Positions 47,842 through 59,284 of a stretch of DNA of 64,000 nucleotides are shown piece by piece (the first letter of the stretch is position 1; each line of letters begins with the position of its first letter). The position numbers and the translations under genes were made by a program. Source of the stretch: Rhizomys pruinosus (Eukaryota > Chordata > Mammalia > Rodentia > Spalacidae); contig VZQC01013302.1 in assembly GCA_009823505.1 (NCBI GenBank), forward strand, positions 2,807,317-2,871,316, read 5' to 3'. The notes below the pieces were generated by a model. It saw only the letters and a list, made by a program, of their open reading frames with translations, made no database searches and had not been told where the DNA came from.

Positions 47842-48610
47842 TAAACCATCACAGTTGAACCAAGGGAAAGAGAAGCTGAGCTCAATGCACCTGTTGGCAA
47901 ATCCATCACTGCTGCTTAGACTGTGATTCTGGAAAAAGTAGTGGAATTATGAGAAGCTTGAGATAACTTCCTCAGTGGAGAAGCTCGGGATTTAGGGCTC
48001 AGGGACTTATATTTTAACAGGCCCTGACTTCAAGTGACTGTTAATGAACAAAAATTTGAGAAGCACTGGTATAAGTGGTAGTAGAATATTTAAGTGAAAA
48101 CCACAAACAAGAATCTAAATGAGATGACAGAAGTAGAAAGAAATCCAGGAAGTAAGAGTACTAGCAACTGGTACCCAAGGATGATAAATTCTAAGGGAAA
48201 AGACATAGAGGGACCTTAAGACCAGTTCTCAGACCTAGGGAGAATTTTTTAAGAGAGCTGGGGTTTCTCCATCAGGCATACAGAACAAGAGCAAATGTTC
48301 TTTTGTCACTTGCAGACTGACCTTTTAAATATGCCAGTCCTCTTCTACTGCATGTAATTAAGCTTTCCATGGGGTTGAACAAAGGAGCAACAGAGTATAT
48401 TATTGTGTATATAATTATCGAGCTTAGATTAACACAGAGTATAGAATTAAAATAAATTTAACCTGACACTTAAAGAGGAACAAATATTCTTTTTTGATTA
48501 TGTTCAGGTGCTGGGGAATTCTTTACTTGCTTTGAGAGAGTGCTGAGAGACAGTGTTGAGAGGTGAGGGCTGATGATCAAATCACCTTGGCAAGATATTA
48601 AAGAAGAAAT
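47842..48610. other. Unique intron, no feature seen
   Basis: No recognised element. Confidence 0.5.
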
Positions 48611-48617
48611 TCCTGTT

Positions 48618-48780
48618 GGCACGGGCGTGGTGGTGCACGCCTTTAATTCTAGCACTCGGGAGGCAGAGGCAGGTGGATCTTTGTGAGTTCAAGGCCAGCC
48701 TGGTCTACAGAGTGAGTTCCAGGCCAGCTGGGGCTACAGGGAGACCCTGTCTCGAAAAGACCAAAAAAAAAAAAAAAAAG
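48618..48780 (+). mobile_element. B1 SINE
   Basis: A forward B1 runs from 'gcacgggcgtggtggtgcac' to an 18-bp A tail. Confidence 0.95.
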
Positions 48781-50190
48781 GCTTTTAAGGGACACCTTCT
48801 CTATTAATGCACTTTAAAAGTGCCCATCTCTTTATTTTCTCCTAAACTGTACCATGGAAACTGTGCACAGCCAGAGGCATGCTTGTCCACTATTTTAGTC
48901 TTTTAAATATGAACTCCATGACCTAGAGCTATGTGTATCCCCCAAATGTGTCTATTACCTTTGCTTTCTTTACACTGAGCTGAGCTGCGCATGCTCAGGC
49001 ACTGGACAAGCTTTATGCACATGCATAGGGTCCCTGAATAAAATCCTTGTGCTTGCTTTGGTCCTACAGGGGATCCATCTTTCCAGATCCACCCTTACTG
49101 TCCTTTCTCTGCTGTCTGGGCTCTGTTCTCATCAGGATGCAGACATTGTGTCCAGCTATACTTTCGTGCCTCCTTTCTCAGTCATGCTTTTATTCCAATG
49201 GCATTTCCAGAGCTCCAGATTTCAGAGAAGGATTGAAATTGTTGTTTCGAATATAGCCAAAGGCAGTACATACAAATTACAATTGTTCTCTTCTGCAGCT
49301 TACTCTACTTTCTCTTTAAGTATGGGATTCTTGGAGCTCTCCGACTCCTTGACTTCTGAAGCACCAGTTCCTCCTGGCTATCTGATCCTTTGCAGTCCCT
49401 CTCCCTCCACATGTGTCTGAAATGATGGTTTAATCTGAAAATACCATTAAGACCTTTGGAGAGCTCAACAGTGTGAGAGAGTCCCTGCCTAGTGGTAGTG
49501 ACTCTGTTCAGTGTAGATGCAGTGAATGAGGCCCAGTTCTTGCTGTGGGGTAGCATGGAGCACCATGGAGGAAAACTAAATTGGAGATTTCCCTATCTCG
49601 CCTTGGTAAGCCTGAAAAAGTGGTAAATTGGCACAGAGTCTCAGTGAATATTTTTCCACAGTTCCTCTGATCTGCTTTCTTTCCTTTCTGTAGATGACTC
49701 TTCCAATGAGCAATTTACTACAGATGTGTATCCTGGAGTCCAAGTTCCTGCACAAATGGATAGTAGCTCTCAAGTTAGAAGTACCTGGGGTTGGATCTTG
49801 GCTCCATCACTCACTCCTTGGATAAGATGGGTCTCTTCCAGCTTAAAGTTGCCTCAGGCCTAGACCCTTCCTTGTACAATTGGGAGCCGGACATGTAGGT
49901 CACAGAGTCCTTATGTGGAGTAAGGCATGCCCTGAAAAATTCTCAACATGTAGCTAATACATGCTAAATATTCCATGCTTGTTAGCAGCTGTTTAACAGT
50001 TCTATTTGTTTATATTTTACCCCATAATTGACTGTAGGGTATTAAAAGTTTTCATTTTTGAATTTCCAGACTTTATTTGATCTAACTTTTGAGCCAGTTC
50101 TTTAGTCCATGGAGCATTTAAAGGACAGGGAAATGATGCAGAGACCAAAATATGATGCTATTTGACATCCATGCCAGCTTGAACCTCACA
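48781..50190. other. Unique intron, no feature seen
   Basis: A 124-codon frame at 49049-49420 shows no recognisable motif and I treat it as chance. Confidence 0.5.
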
Positions 50191-50199
50191 CAGCATGTA

Positions 50200-50580
50200 T
50201 CACAGGCCTAACATAGTTTCCTATGGCTTCTATGGCAAAGTCTCACAAGCTGGGTGACTTAAGGAATTTTTCCTCTCCCAGTCCTGAAAGCTGAGGTCCA
50301 AACTAAAGGATCAGCAAGAACTTGCTTTCTCAGAAGTCTCCATGGGAGAGACTCTCCTTGTCCTCCAGCTTCCAGGGCTGTTGGCATGACTGGGGCTCCT
50401 TCCCTTACATGTCCTCTCTGTGTCTTAGATCCAAATTTCCCTCTGTTTTTTCCTATAAAGAAGAAATCACTTAATTGGGAAACACACTAATGCAACATGA
50501 CCCTATCTTAACTTGATTATATGTATAAAAGCCTTATTATGTTGACCGTACTAACTGTAACATTTAAATCGTTTGAGGTG
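50200..50580 (-). repeat. Possible ancient LTR/DNA repeat relic
   Basis: 'gtttcctatggcttctatgg', 'aagctgggtgacttaaggaa' and 'tcctctctgtgtcttagatc' follow the order of a mammalian-wide repeat also suspected at 25.1 kb. Confidence 0.45.
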
Positions 50581-50674
50581 ACATGTCAGTTCACTACTGT
50601 ACACACAGAAAGTGCTTAATGTGTTTTGGATGAGTAAACCAATAGCTTTTAGCTTAAAAAATTATCTTTTTCCA

Positions 50675-50918
50675 GGGCTGGAGAGATAGCCTAGCGGTTA
50701 AAAGCACCGACTGCTCTTGCAGAGGACCTGGGTTCAATCCCCAGCACCCACATGGCGGCTAAGAACCATCTGTAACTCCAATTCCAGGAGAACTCCAGTT
50801 CCAGGGGAATCTGACACCCTCTTCTGACCTCCTCAGTATTGCATGACATGGGTGCACAGACCTACATGCAGACAGTACATTCATACACATACAAAAATAA
50901 ATAAAATTTAAAAAAATA
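50675..50918 (+). mobile_element. B2 SINE (internal-duplication type)
   Basis: A forward B2 with the duplicated 'aattccaggagaactccag' block. An imperfect target duplication around ATNTTTTTCCA is visible. Confidence 0.94.
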
Positions 50919-51142
50919 TTTTTCCAATTTAAGCTTGACTCTCATATAAGACATTATGGTTATGTGTAAGGAACAACTTAATTTAGTTGGCCTTAGTTTT
51001 AGAAGGGTTCATATTCTTTCATGGACCTAGAACTTAAAGATCCATCAAACATACACAGAATATGGAAAATTTTGCTATGAAATAGAGTATAAGGAAATTA
51101 ATATAATCATAAGAGGCAAAGGAAGAATTTAGACTGTTATTT

Positions 51143-51497
51143 GTTTCATTTTTTTGTTTTTGTTTTTGTTTATTGTTTTTTGTTTTTGAGACAGGGTTTT
51201 TTGTTTGTTTTTTGTTTTTTGGTCTTTTCGAGACAGGGTTTCTCTGTAGACCCAGCTGTCCTGGAACTCACTGTGTAGACCAGGCTGGCCTTGAACTCAC
51301 AAAGATCCTCCTGCCTCTGCCTCCCAAGTGCTAGGATTAAAGGCATGTGCCACCACGCCTGGCGAGACAGAGTTTCTTTATAGCACTGGCTGGCCTGAAA
51401 CTTGCTATGTAGGTGAGGCTGGACTTGATCTCACAGAGATCTGTCTGTCTCTGCCTCTTCCCCCTGAGGGCTGGGATTAAATGTATGTGCTGTGACA
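51143..51497 (-). mobile_element. Older B1 SINE split by a younger B1
   Basis: The tail part (51143-51198, T/G-rich and 'gagacagggttt') and the body (51364-51497, 'gagacagagtttctttatag' to 'atgtatgtgctgtgac') belong to one reverse B1 with a second B1 in between. Confidence 0.85.
51199..51363 (-). mobile_element. Young B1 SINE nested in a B1
   Basis: A reverse B1 runs from 'gttttttggtcttttcgag' to 'catgtgccaccacgcctggc'. The GAGACAG motif of the host B1 is repeated at both borders as the target duplication. Confidence 0.9.
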
Positions 51498-51702
51498 GGA
51501 AAGTCACAACCCTTTGTGTTTCTTTTTGAGTTGGACTGTGGCTAAGTTTGTAGGGAAATACTTTAAAGTGATAAGAAGAATCTTAAGGTGAATCTCAACT
51601 GTTGTGATGGAGTAACCTATCCTGAGAGCTGGGAATACTGGGTCACCAGACTGCAGAGCTCTAGGGTTCTCTCTTTTCTGAGATAGTAACCATACTTCTT
51701 TA

Positions 51703-51921
51703 AAAAAACTTTATTATTTTTATATTATGTGAATGAATATATTGCCTGCACATACGTAAGTGTACTCATGTTATGCACTGCTCATGGAGGTCAGAAGAAG
51801 GCATCAGACTCCCTGAAACTGAGTTATAGATGGCTGTTAGCCACCAAGTTGGTGCTGAGAACTGAACCCAGGTCCTCTGCAAGAGCAGGCAGTGCTCTCA
51901 ACTGCTTAATCTCTCCAGGCC
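51703..51921 (-). mobile_element. B2 SINE
   Basis: A reverse B2 is flanked by AACCATACTTCTT on both sides (51689-51701 and 51925-51937). It lacks the internal duplication. Confidence 0.9.
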
Positions 51922-52339
51922 CATAACCATACTTCTTAAGACAAGCAATTGGTTTCATTGGAATTGACAGTGCCCAATGAAGAAGCATAAACTACAACTT
52001 CTAGTACCTCAAGTGTTAGAAATTCATGGACAGTTATACAATATAAGTAGAGCAATTATCAACCATACTAATTATCTTTAACACCTCCTAATTTTATAGA
52101 TTTCATTCAGTTCAACCACTATATTGATTTTTTCATTAAAAGAAAAATATGATGATTATAGATCACAATGATTTGGAAAGTTAAAAGGATGAAAAAACCA
52201 ATCAGCTTGTAGAAGCAATGTGGTTCACTAATGTATTTGCTCCTTTCTTCCGGGCATTCAAAAATGAAATTTTTTGACCAATAAATGGGATACATATATA
52301 TTCCATTCATTTCTGACTAATATTTACATGACTTTTTGT

Positions 52340-52486
52340 TTTGATCTTTTTGAGACAGGATCTCCCTTTAGTCCCAGCTGACCTGGAGCTTGCTATATAG
52401 ACCAGGCTGGCCTTGAACTCAAGGAGATCCGCCTGCCTCTGTATGCTGAGTGCTGGGATTAAGGGCATGTGCCACCACACCCAGCA
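52340..52486 (-). mobile_element. B1 SINE
   Basis: A reverse B1 has imperfect target duplication ATATTTACATGACTTTT / ATATTTACATAACTTTT. Confidence 0.92.
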
Positions 52487-52504
52487 TATTTACATAACTT
52501 TTGA

Positions 52505-54050
52505 ACATTAACATTTTTCTAAGCTACTGAGAAAGTTTTACTTACATTTAGTAAATCTGAGATAATACACAAATTACATAGTTATTCATCTAACAAACAT
52601 TTAGTTTCTTTTTCTTCATTTTCATTATTGCCAATTAGGTTGTGGTAGATATCTTTGTTTTCTATCTCTCTCTAGCCACAATCTGAGAATGGATTCTTGT
52701 AATAACACCCCTATAATACTATGTTTACTGTTTAACTAGTAGTCATTCATTTCACATAGATTTCCTTCTCTCTCCCTCATTTTAATATAATGGTATTGCT
52801 AAAATAACACTGGGTTTCTTGCCACAAGCATGAAAAGAAACAGGAAAATATTATATGCTATCAGATACACTCTAGGCTTGACTGTGGTTTATTATTCCTT
52901 TAAAATCCCACGTGACTACAAGATATAATAGAGGTCAGTATGAAATTAGTTCTATTATAATTCATCAATGTGAGCTTACTGTAAAGAGAACTATGGCTAA
53001 CAACATAGCACAGAAAAAGCTGAATAGAGGCATGTTTGAGGTCATGAACACTATACAGCACTTGACAAACACTATTTTGGTAGCCAGCACACAGAGCTAC
53101 TGGGTGGTGCATTATTCACAACTGCTCTACTTTTTGTTTTATTCCAAGTAATTTAATTTTCAGTTACAGAGTAGGGATGTTTATTCTTTTGGAAATTCAA
53201 AATAAATCTCATTATGAACCTGTGAACCATTCTGAGGAAAAGAAATAGAAAACCAGTGCCCTTATTGTCCCTTTCAAGTCTGAAGCTCTATAAAAACAGT
53301 AAATTTAGTAAAAAAAAAAATCATACTCTGAAAAATGAGCTAACTCATTTGGAATCCAACTAGTTTTTAATGTTCTGTTGGTTTTACCTTAAAACCCTTC
53401 ACATGTGTCAATCCTTTTTCACCCCTTTCCACCTCTGCCTATCATTAATGGACTGAATTATGACCACACTTGGTTGAGATAGGAGAAGTGGATAGGTGAA
53501 AATTAATATCAGGACTGTATTTTAGAGAATAATGTATTAGTAGATTATAATTCAAATATAGATATATAGACTTACTTGTTTATACATTAGATAAATACAC
53601 TTCTCCTATATCAACATTTTATATTGTAAAGGTATATGAAAATAAATAGGTTAGGATTAAGTATAAATGCAAAGGGACCCTTTCGCCCTACTCCCATGAG
53701 TGGCCCTTCATGTCCATTGAGTTGTATGTTTCATCCAGAACAACTCACCCTGACTGTTTGTGTAACTTGCAAAAATGTTCTTGGCCTTGTTTTTGTCCCT
53801 CCTTCTGTCTAGTGTCAACCAGTTTATCAGTGTACATCTAGTCAAGTTACTCACTTTAAAATTCTTCTGTGGTTCCAAATTGATAAGAGATCAAGATGAA
53901 ACTTCTTAGATTTTTGTTATATTTTTCAGATTTCAGCCCTATTTTTTTTTTTTTCTTCCCCAGGGACCTACATCCTGTCCAAAAAAAAAAAAAGACTGAA
54001 TTTTCTAAAATTGAATGACTTTCTATTTGTGCTTTTAATTTTTATTGCAA
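52505..54050. other. Unique AT-rich intron, no feature seen
   Basis: No exon or repeat recognised. Homopolymer runs lie at 53311-53320 and 53943-53993. Confidence 0.5.
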
Positions 54051-54069
54051 ATAATATTTCTTTTTGAAC

Positions 54070-54370
54070 CAGAATATGCTTCATTTGTCTATCTTTTCTA
54101 CTCATATTAAACCTTTGAGATTTAGCTCAATTATACTACCTACTGAGATATATTCCTCGACACTTCTTTCCAGTTCTCCATTTCTCCCATATCAACTATT
54201 TTATTCTAATGTAAGCGTTTATTTATTGTATGAGTCTACCTCTAATTGAGCTCCTGGTAACTAGAAATCTTAATTGTCACCTATTGCAGCCTCATGTATC
54301 AATGGCAGTTAGAACAAAGTCAAACATGTGGCAGTAAACGTCTGTGGAATAAAGGAATAAATAATGAGGA
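54070..54370 (+). mobile_element. L2 3'-end relic
   Basis: 'gtatgagtctacctctaatt', 'gagctcctggtaactagaaa' and 'aataaaggaataaataatg' follow the L2 3' end order. Confidence 0.55.
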
Positions 54371-54669
54371 GCCCACATCAAAACTAATGAAGAAAACTCT
54401 ACATATTCTATCTGGTGGCAAATCTACTTTGCAAAAATATTCTCTAAAATATTGCAATATCAGTATCTAGGATTGAATATTGATACTTCAATTCTTGTCT
54501 CTGGGTTCTTGCCCTGAGTTCTTCCTGTTTTGCCTTACCTTGATGATGGACAGTGAGCTGTAAGCCAACAAATCCCTTCCTCTCCAAGTTGATTTTGGTC
54601 AGCGTTTTTATCATAGCAATAGAAAGTTACCAGAACAGAAGTTGCTATCAGAATTGTGGGGTAATGCTG

Positions 54670-54802
54670 TGTGGTGGTTTGCATGAGTGTCCCCCATAGG
54701 CTGTAAGTATTCAGACATTTGTCTCCAGTTGGTGGCGCTGTTTTTGGAGGTCTTAGAAGGTGTGGCCATGCTGGGGGAAGTGTGTCACTGGGGGCGGGCT
54801 TA

Positions 54803-54841
<39 letters not shown>

Positions 54842-55307
54842 TTTTATTATTTCTGTATGTGTATGAATGTACTGCCCCGCATGCAAGTTTGTGCACCCCG
54901 TGTCGTGCAATGCCGCGGAGGTCAGAAGAGGGTCTCAGATTCCCCGGAACTGGAGTTCTCTCCTGGAACTGGAGTTTCAGACGTTTCTCGGCCGCCATGT
55001 GGGTGCTGGGGATCGAACCGCGGTCCTCTGCAAGAGCGGTCGGCGCTCTTAACCGCTAGGGCTTAGAGAGTTTAAACAAGCCTCGTGGTATACAGTTTGC
55101 CTCTCTCTCTGTTTCCTGTACTCTTTGCGAGATGTGACCCTCTGCTTGCTGCTCCAGCCGCCATGCCTCTCCAGCCACCTCGCCTCCTGCCACAATGGAC
55201 TCTAGTTCCCTGGAACCGTCAATCGTAAGCTCAAAATAAACCCCTTCCTTTTATAAGTTCCTTTGGTCATGGTGTTTTATCACAGCAACAGAAAAGTGAC
55301 TAATACA
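54670..55307 (+). mobile_element. ORR1-like solo LTR with 5-bp TSD, split by a B2
   Basis: It starts TGTGGTGGTTTGCATGAG, ends AAAAGTGACTAATACA, and is bracketed by TGCTG at 54665-54669 and 55308-55312. It has AATAAACCCC near its end and 'agaaggtgtggccatgctgg' and 'gtgtcactgggggcgggct' in ORR1 order. About 375 bp remain after removing the B2. Confidence 0.88.
54811..55058 (-). mobile_element. B2 SINE (internal-duplication type), 15-bp TSD
   Basis: A reverse B2 inside the ORR1-like LTR is flanked by GGGCTTAGAGAGTTT at 54796-54810 and 55059-55073. It is cut short at its 5' (high-coordinate) end, lacking the 'ccatctctccagcc' head. Confidence 0.95.
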
Positions 55308-56091
55308 TGCTGTGACAGGCTGACCATATTGTTTAGGGGAAGACTGTGGAAGGATTGGGAACTTTGGGCTGGAAAAGCCATTGAGTGCTCAGAACTTAGT
55401 GAGCTGTTTTTTTGGAGCTTTGAATAGTTATGCTGAAGAGAAATGTGGAAATGTTGAGGCCTGGCTTGTGATGTTTCAAGGGAAGCAAAAACTACCGTGG
55501 CTATTTTTGTGATATTTGAATTGGTAATCTGTGGTCATCTGGGGCTAAAGATCCGCCATGGTAACAAGAGACCAGAACCACTCCAGTGAAACCTTTGCTT
55601 TACCAGGACAATTGATGCTGGTTAGCTGGGGCTAAAAAGTTAACTGTGACTAAGAAAAGATCAGTATCATTGAGATGATATCTTCAGGGAAGTATTTCCT
55701 CAGGGTCAGTACACAGAAGCTGTGGCCCAGAGGAGTTGGAAGTGGGCCTTGGTAATGTGAAGGCATGAAGGGGTCCTGGAGAGCAGCAGAGGCTTGGCAA
55801 TGTGAGACGGCAGGAAAGCTCACTGATGAGGATGTCTCTGTTTCAGTAGTGACCCCAGCATATTGGATAAGCCAGGAGACCATGGGGTGGCAACTAAGGG
55901 CAGTACCAGGTGTGGAGTAGAGCCATCCTGAGCCTATAAGACCAGATGCATGTTCTGTGGATGGCAGAGCCAAAGAAGTGGAGCTCCCCAAACCCTCTAG
56001 AGCCCAGAGCATGAATGAATTCCAGATGTCTAACATAGAGCTATTACTCTGGTCTTTTTTTTTAAATTTTTTTTTTATTATTAATATTTAN

Positions 56092-56193
56092 TAGAGCTCA
56101 CTCTGTAGACCAGGCTGGCCTTAAACTCTCAGAGATCCACCTGCCTCTGCCTCCCGAGTGCTGGGATTAAAGGTGTGTGCCATCATGCCTGAC
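56092..56193 (-). mobile_element. B1 SINE interrupted by an ambiguous base
   Basis: The B1 body begins directly after N at 56091 at 'agctcactctgtagaccagg'. The segment that normally precedes it is missing and A/T-rich sequence lies on the other side of the N. Confidence 0.85.
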
Positions 56194-56202
56194 TTGAGTG
56201 CT

Positions 56203-56452
56203 AATTTTTTTTTTATTATTTTATTTATTTCTGTATGTGTATGAATGTACTGTCTGCATGCAAGTTTGTGCACCCGTGTCGTGCAATGCCGCGGAGGACA
56301 GAAGAGGGTCTCAGATTCCCCTGGAACTGGAGTTCTCCTGGAATTGGAGTTTCAGACGGTTCTCGGCCGCCATGTGGGTGCTGGGGATCGAACCCGGGTC
56401 CTCTGTAAGAGCGGTCGGTGCTCTTAACCGCTAGGCCATCTCTCCAGCCCCT
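56203..56452 (-). mobile_element. B2 SINE (internal-duplication type)
   Basis: A reverse, CpG-rich B2 ends 'ggccatctctccagcccc'. CTGGTCTTT occurs before the B1 (56049) and after this B2 (56453), suggesting a shared target duplication. Confidence 0.95.
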
Positions 56453-56524
56453 GGTCTTTGGTTTTAAGTATCCCCATTTCTTCCCTTTTGAAACTTTGGA
56501 TTATTTTAAAGAGACATTGAGTTT

Positions 56525-56703
56525 TTAAAATATTTTATTATTTTTATTTTATGTATATGAGTATACTGCCTGCAGGTGAGAAGAAGGCATTGGGTCTCCT
56601 GGAACTAAAGTTAGAACCCACAATGTGGGTTCTAAGAACTGAACCCTGGTCCTCTGTATGAGCAATCAGTGCCCTTAACCACTGAGTCATCTCTCCAGCC
56701 CCC
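56525..56703 (-). mobile_element. B2 SINE with internal deletion
   Basis: A reverse B2 lacks the block between 'actgcctgcaggt' and 'gagaagaaggcat'. It ends 'gagtcatctctccagccccc'. Confidence 0.9.
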
Positions 56704-56856
56704 AAAGTCTTTGAATTTTTAAAGACTGTTGGACTTTTAAAATCCTACTTTGTTATGTTGTAATGTTAATCTAAACATGTGATCTTGGATATAAGAAATG
56801 GAAAGGATATGATTTAATAGTGATGTGTTTGTATGTCAAGTTGACAAGGGGTTAAT

Positions 56857-57240
56857 TGTGCTGGATGGCTTCTGCTGTTCAGTTGACACACCTGGGAAGA
56901 AGGAACTTCAACTGGGAAATATCCACTCTCTAGTTGGCCTGTGAGTATGTCTGTGAGTCTTTCTCCTAATTGCTGGTTGATGTGGGAGGGGTCAGCCCCA
57001 TGTGGGTGGTGCTAATCTTGGGTAGGTGGCTCTGTGTCATATAAGAAAGCAGCCTGAGCACAGGTCAGGGGATCAAGCCTGTAGGCAGCATTCCTCCATG
57101 GTCTGTGTGTGCTCCACGTCATGCCTGAGTTCTTACCTTGCCTCATTTGGGATGGACTGTGAGCTGTAAGCCCAATAAACCCTTGTTTTTCCAAGTTGAT
57201 TTTGGTCAGGGTTTTAATCACATCAATAGAAAGTTAACTG
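56857..57240 (+). repeat. 3' LTR of the nested MaLR-type element
   Basis: It starts TGTGCTGGATGG and runs through 'gctgtaagcccaataaaccc' to 'aatagaaagttaactg'. It is in inverted orientation relative to the solo LTR 440 bp downstream. Confidence 0.85.
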
Positions 57241-57681
57241 TATAAAATCAAAGATTTTCAAATTGATGTTTTCAGTTGATTTTAATATAATTTAGATCTT
57301 CAAGAAATATATTTCCTTTCATGTTAGGTATATTTTTTTAAAATAGGAAATACAACGAAGCTATTTTTTAATTCTCATTTAGCACATTAATTTTGATGTT
57401 TTACCTTCAGGTTGTGAATTAGTTATATTAATTTATTGACTAACATTAAATAATCTTTTCATTCTTGTGTGATACCATCCTTGGCCAATGGCATTATTCC
57501 TCTGATAATGTATTTTTTAACACTTTATCTGGAGTATTTTGAATTTATCTTAATAATAGCATTGACTTTCTACTGTACATATCTAAATACCAAGCTATAT
57601 AGCTACTATGTCTCATTTAAAATAAACACCACAAATGTATGAAAGCTCTAAAACTTCTATCAAGTCAATAATCATGATAGC

Positions 57682-58037
57682 TGTCCTAATTAGCTTTCTA
57701 TTGCTGGGATAAAATACTCTGACCAAAACCAACTTGGGGAGGAAGTGGTTTATTTTGCTCATATATCCTAAGGGAAGCCAGGGCAGGAACCTGGAGGCAG
57801 GAGCGGAAGCAGAGACCATCTGGGAATGCTGCTTTCTGGTCTCTGGCCTATGCTCAGCCTGCTTTCATAAATAACCCAGAACCACTCCCGCAGTGTGCTG
57901 GGTCTTCTGACATCATTCAATATCAAGCTAAGCTTCACAGACATTCCCATAGGCCAATCTGATAGAGGAAATTTTCCAGTTGAGGTTCCCACTGCCTAGG
58001 AATGTCAGTCAATTGACAATTCAAGCCAACCATGACA
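57682..58037 (-). mobile_element. MaLR-type solo LTR with 5-bp TSD
   Basis: It is bracketed by ATAGC at 57677-57681 and 58038-58042, with TGTCC...CATGACA ends. The order matches the 20.9-kb element LTRs. Confidence 0.92.
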
Positions 58038-58042
58038 ATAGC

Positions 58043-58262
58043 TAACATTTATTAGAGGATCACTTTGTACTAGGGCCTCTTTGAAGTGCTGTAGTACTTT
58101 AACTCACGTAAGCACTCTGAAACAAAAATTATTATTATTATCCCTATCTTGAGACACAGATACTAAGTGTCAGGGATGTAAAGTACCCAAGGACACATAA
58201 ATAGTAAACTGTAGAGTCAAGATTTGAACTCAACCATTCTGGCCCAGAGTTTACAATTTTTG
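58043..58262 (-). mobile_element. MIR relic
   Basis: Clear reverse MIR order is visible: 'gctaacatttattagaggat', 'tttaactcacgtaagcactc', 'attattattatccctatctt', 'ggacacataaatagtaaact' and 'gatttgaactcaaccattct'. The solo LTR to its left is inserted at its edge. Confidence 0.85.
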
Positions 58263-58409
58263 CTGTTTTTACAATTTTTGCTATTTTACTGTTTCTCTAG
58301 ATTCTTCTCAGCACAAATACAGAATTCCTTGTTCCAAGATAGAGTCTGACATAGCCATTGTTGATAATGTATAATTATTTTTGAACAGTGTAGAATTTAT
58401 GATAGCAAT

Positions 58410-58575
58410 ATCTTTTGTTGTTGTTTTGAGGTAGGATCCCAAGATGTAGCTAGCCTCAGCTGGCTTGAAACTCACTATGAAAACTAACCTGGTCTCCAGC
58501 TCACAGAGATTTCTCTGCCTCTGCCTCCTGAGTGCTGGAATAAAAGGCATGCACCAATAAAATATGCCTGCCTGA
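58410..58575 (-). mobile_element. Old B1 SINE
   Basis: A reverse, diverged B1 ('gtagctagcctcagctggct' to 'aggcatgcaccaataaaat'). Confidence 0.8.
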
Positions 58576-58648
58576 AGAGACATATTTTAGCTAGATATAT
58601 TTATTAATACAACTATGGATTAGAGAATAACTGAATTTGGTTATTTTA

Positions 58649-59256
58649 TTTTATTTTTTTAGGATGTTTACATTTTTATTTCCTTTTTTTGTTTTTTTTT
58701 ATTTTTATTTTTATTGATGCTTTGTGTATTTCATACATCATTTTCCAATTCAGTTCAGGCATATTTCCCTTTCCCTTCCCCCTACCCCACCCCACCCCAT
58801 CCCAGATCATGCATTCTGCCCTAACTGTCCTGCATCTTTCTCTCAGTTTTTTTTTTTCATTTTTTAGCAATAAGTGATAATTTATGAGTACAAGCATCCT
58901 CCTTGTAAAACCAATTTGCAAGCAGTTGTGCCCAAACCCACACAGCCCCTTGGTCCCACCAACCGGCAGGGGGGGCTTGTATGTTCAATCAAGTTGATCA
59001 AATGAGTGTCCAGGCTATATTGCTGTAGTTTCACCATTCACCCCAATCGCAGCCCTTACATTCTACCACGCCCCCTCTTCCGCAGATTATTCCCTGGGCT
59101 TAGAAAAGGGGCACAGGTGGATGAGAAGCAAAACAGTCTACTTTCTCTGGAGCTGTTGTCTTGGACTCTGGTCAATTCTGGCTGTTTCCTTTCATGGGCT
59201 GACAGTTTGTCCAGGAATAACCTTTTGATCCTAATAGAATCCGTGAAGAAAGTGGA
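58649..59256 (-). mobile_element. 5'-truncated L1 with 15-bp TSD near the microexon
   Basis: It is flanked by AATTTGGTTATTTTA at 58634-58648 and 59257-59271. The T-rich end is at the low-coordinate side. Inside are 'ttcatacatcattttccaat', a run of 'ccccaccccac' and L1 3'-UTR-like 'cccctcttccgcagattatt'. It lies 166 bp upstream of the NECAB1 microexon. Confidence 0.85.
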
Positions 59257-59284
59257 AATTTGGTTATTTTAAAATGTAAACAAA

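Larger units (their letters stand above)
54488..57240 (+). mobile_element. Nested MaLR-type element with four or more later insertions
   Basis: This is the same family as 20.87-22.86 kb in the opposite orientation. It has a 5'-truncated 5' LTR (about 54488-54637, ending CCAGAACA) and a primer-binding-like segment (54641-54661). Internal sequence at 55313-56040 matches the reverse complement of 21.98-22.15 kb (for example 'gacaattgatgctggttagc'). The 3' LTR is 56857-57240, preceded by 'ttgacaaggggttaat'. Inserted into it are an ORR1-like LTR holding a B2, a B1/B2 cluster and another B2. Confidence 0.85.

Noticed and set aside
49049..49420. 124-codon plus-strand frame
   Set aside because: It starts at a non-ATG codon and has no recognisable domain. 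Its length is within chance for 64 kb of six-frame sequence.
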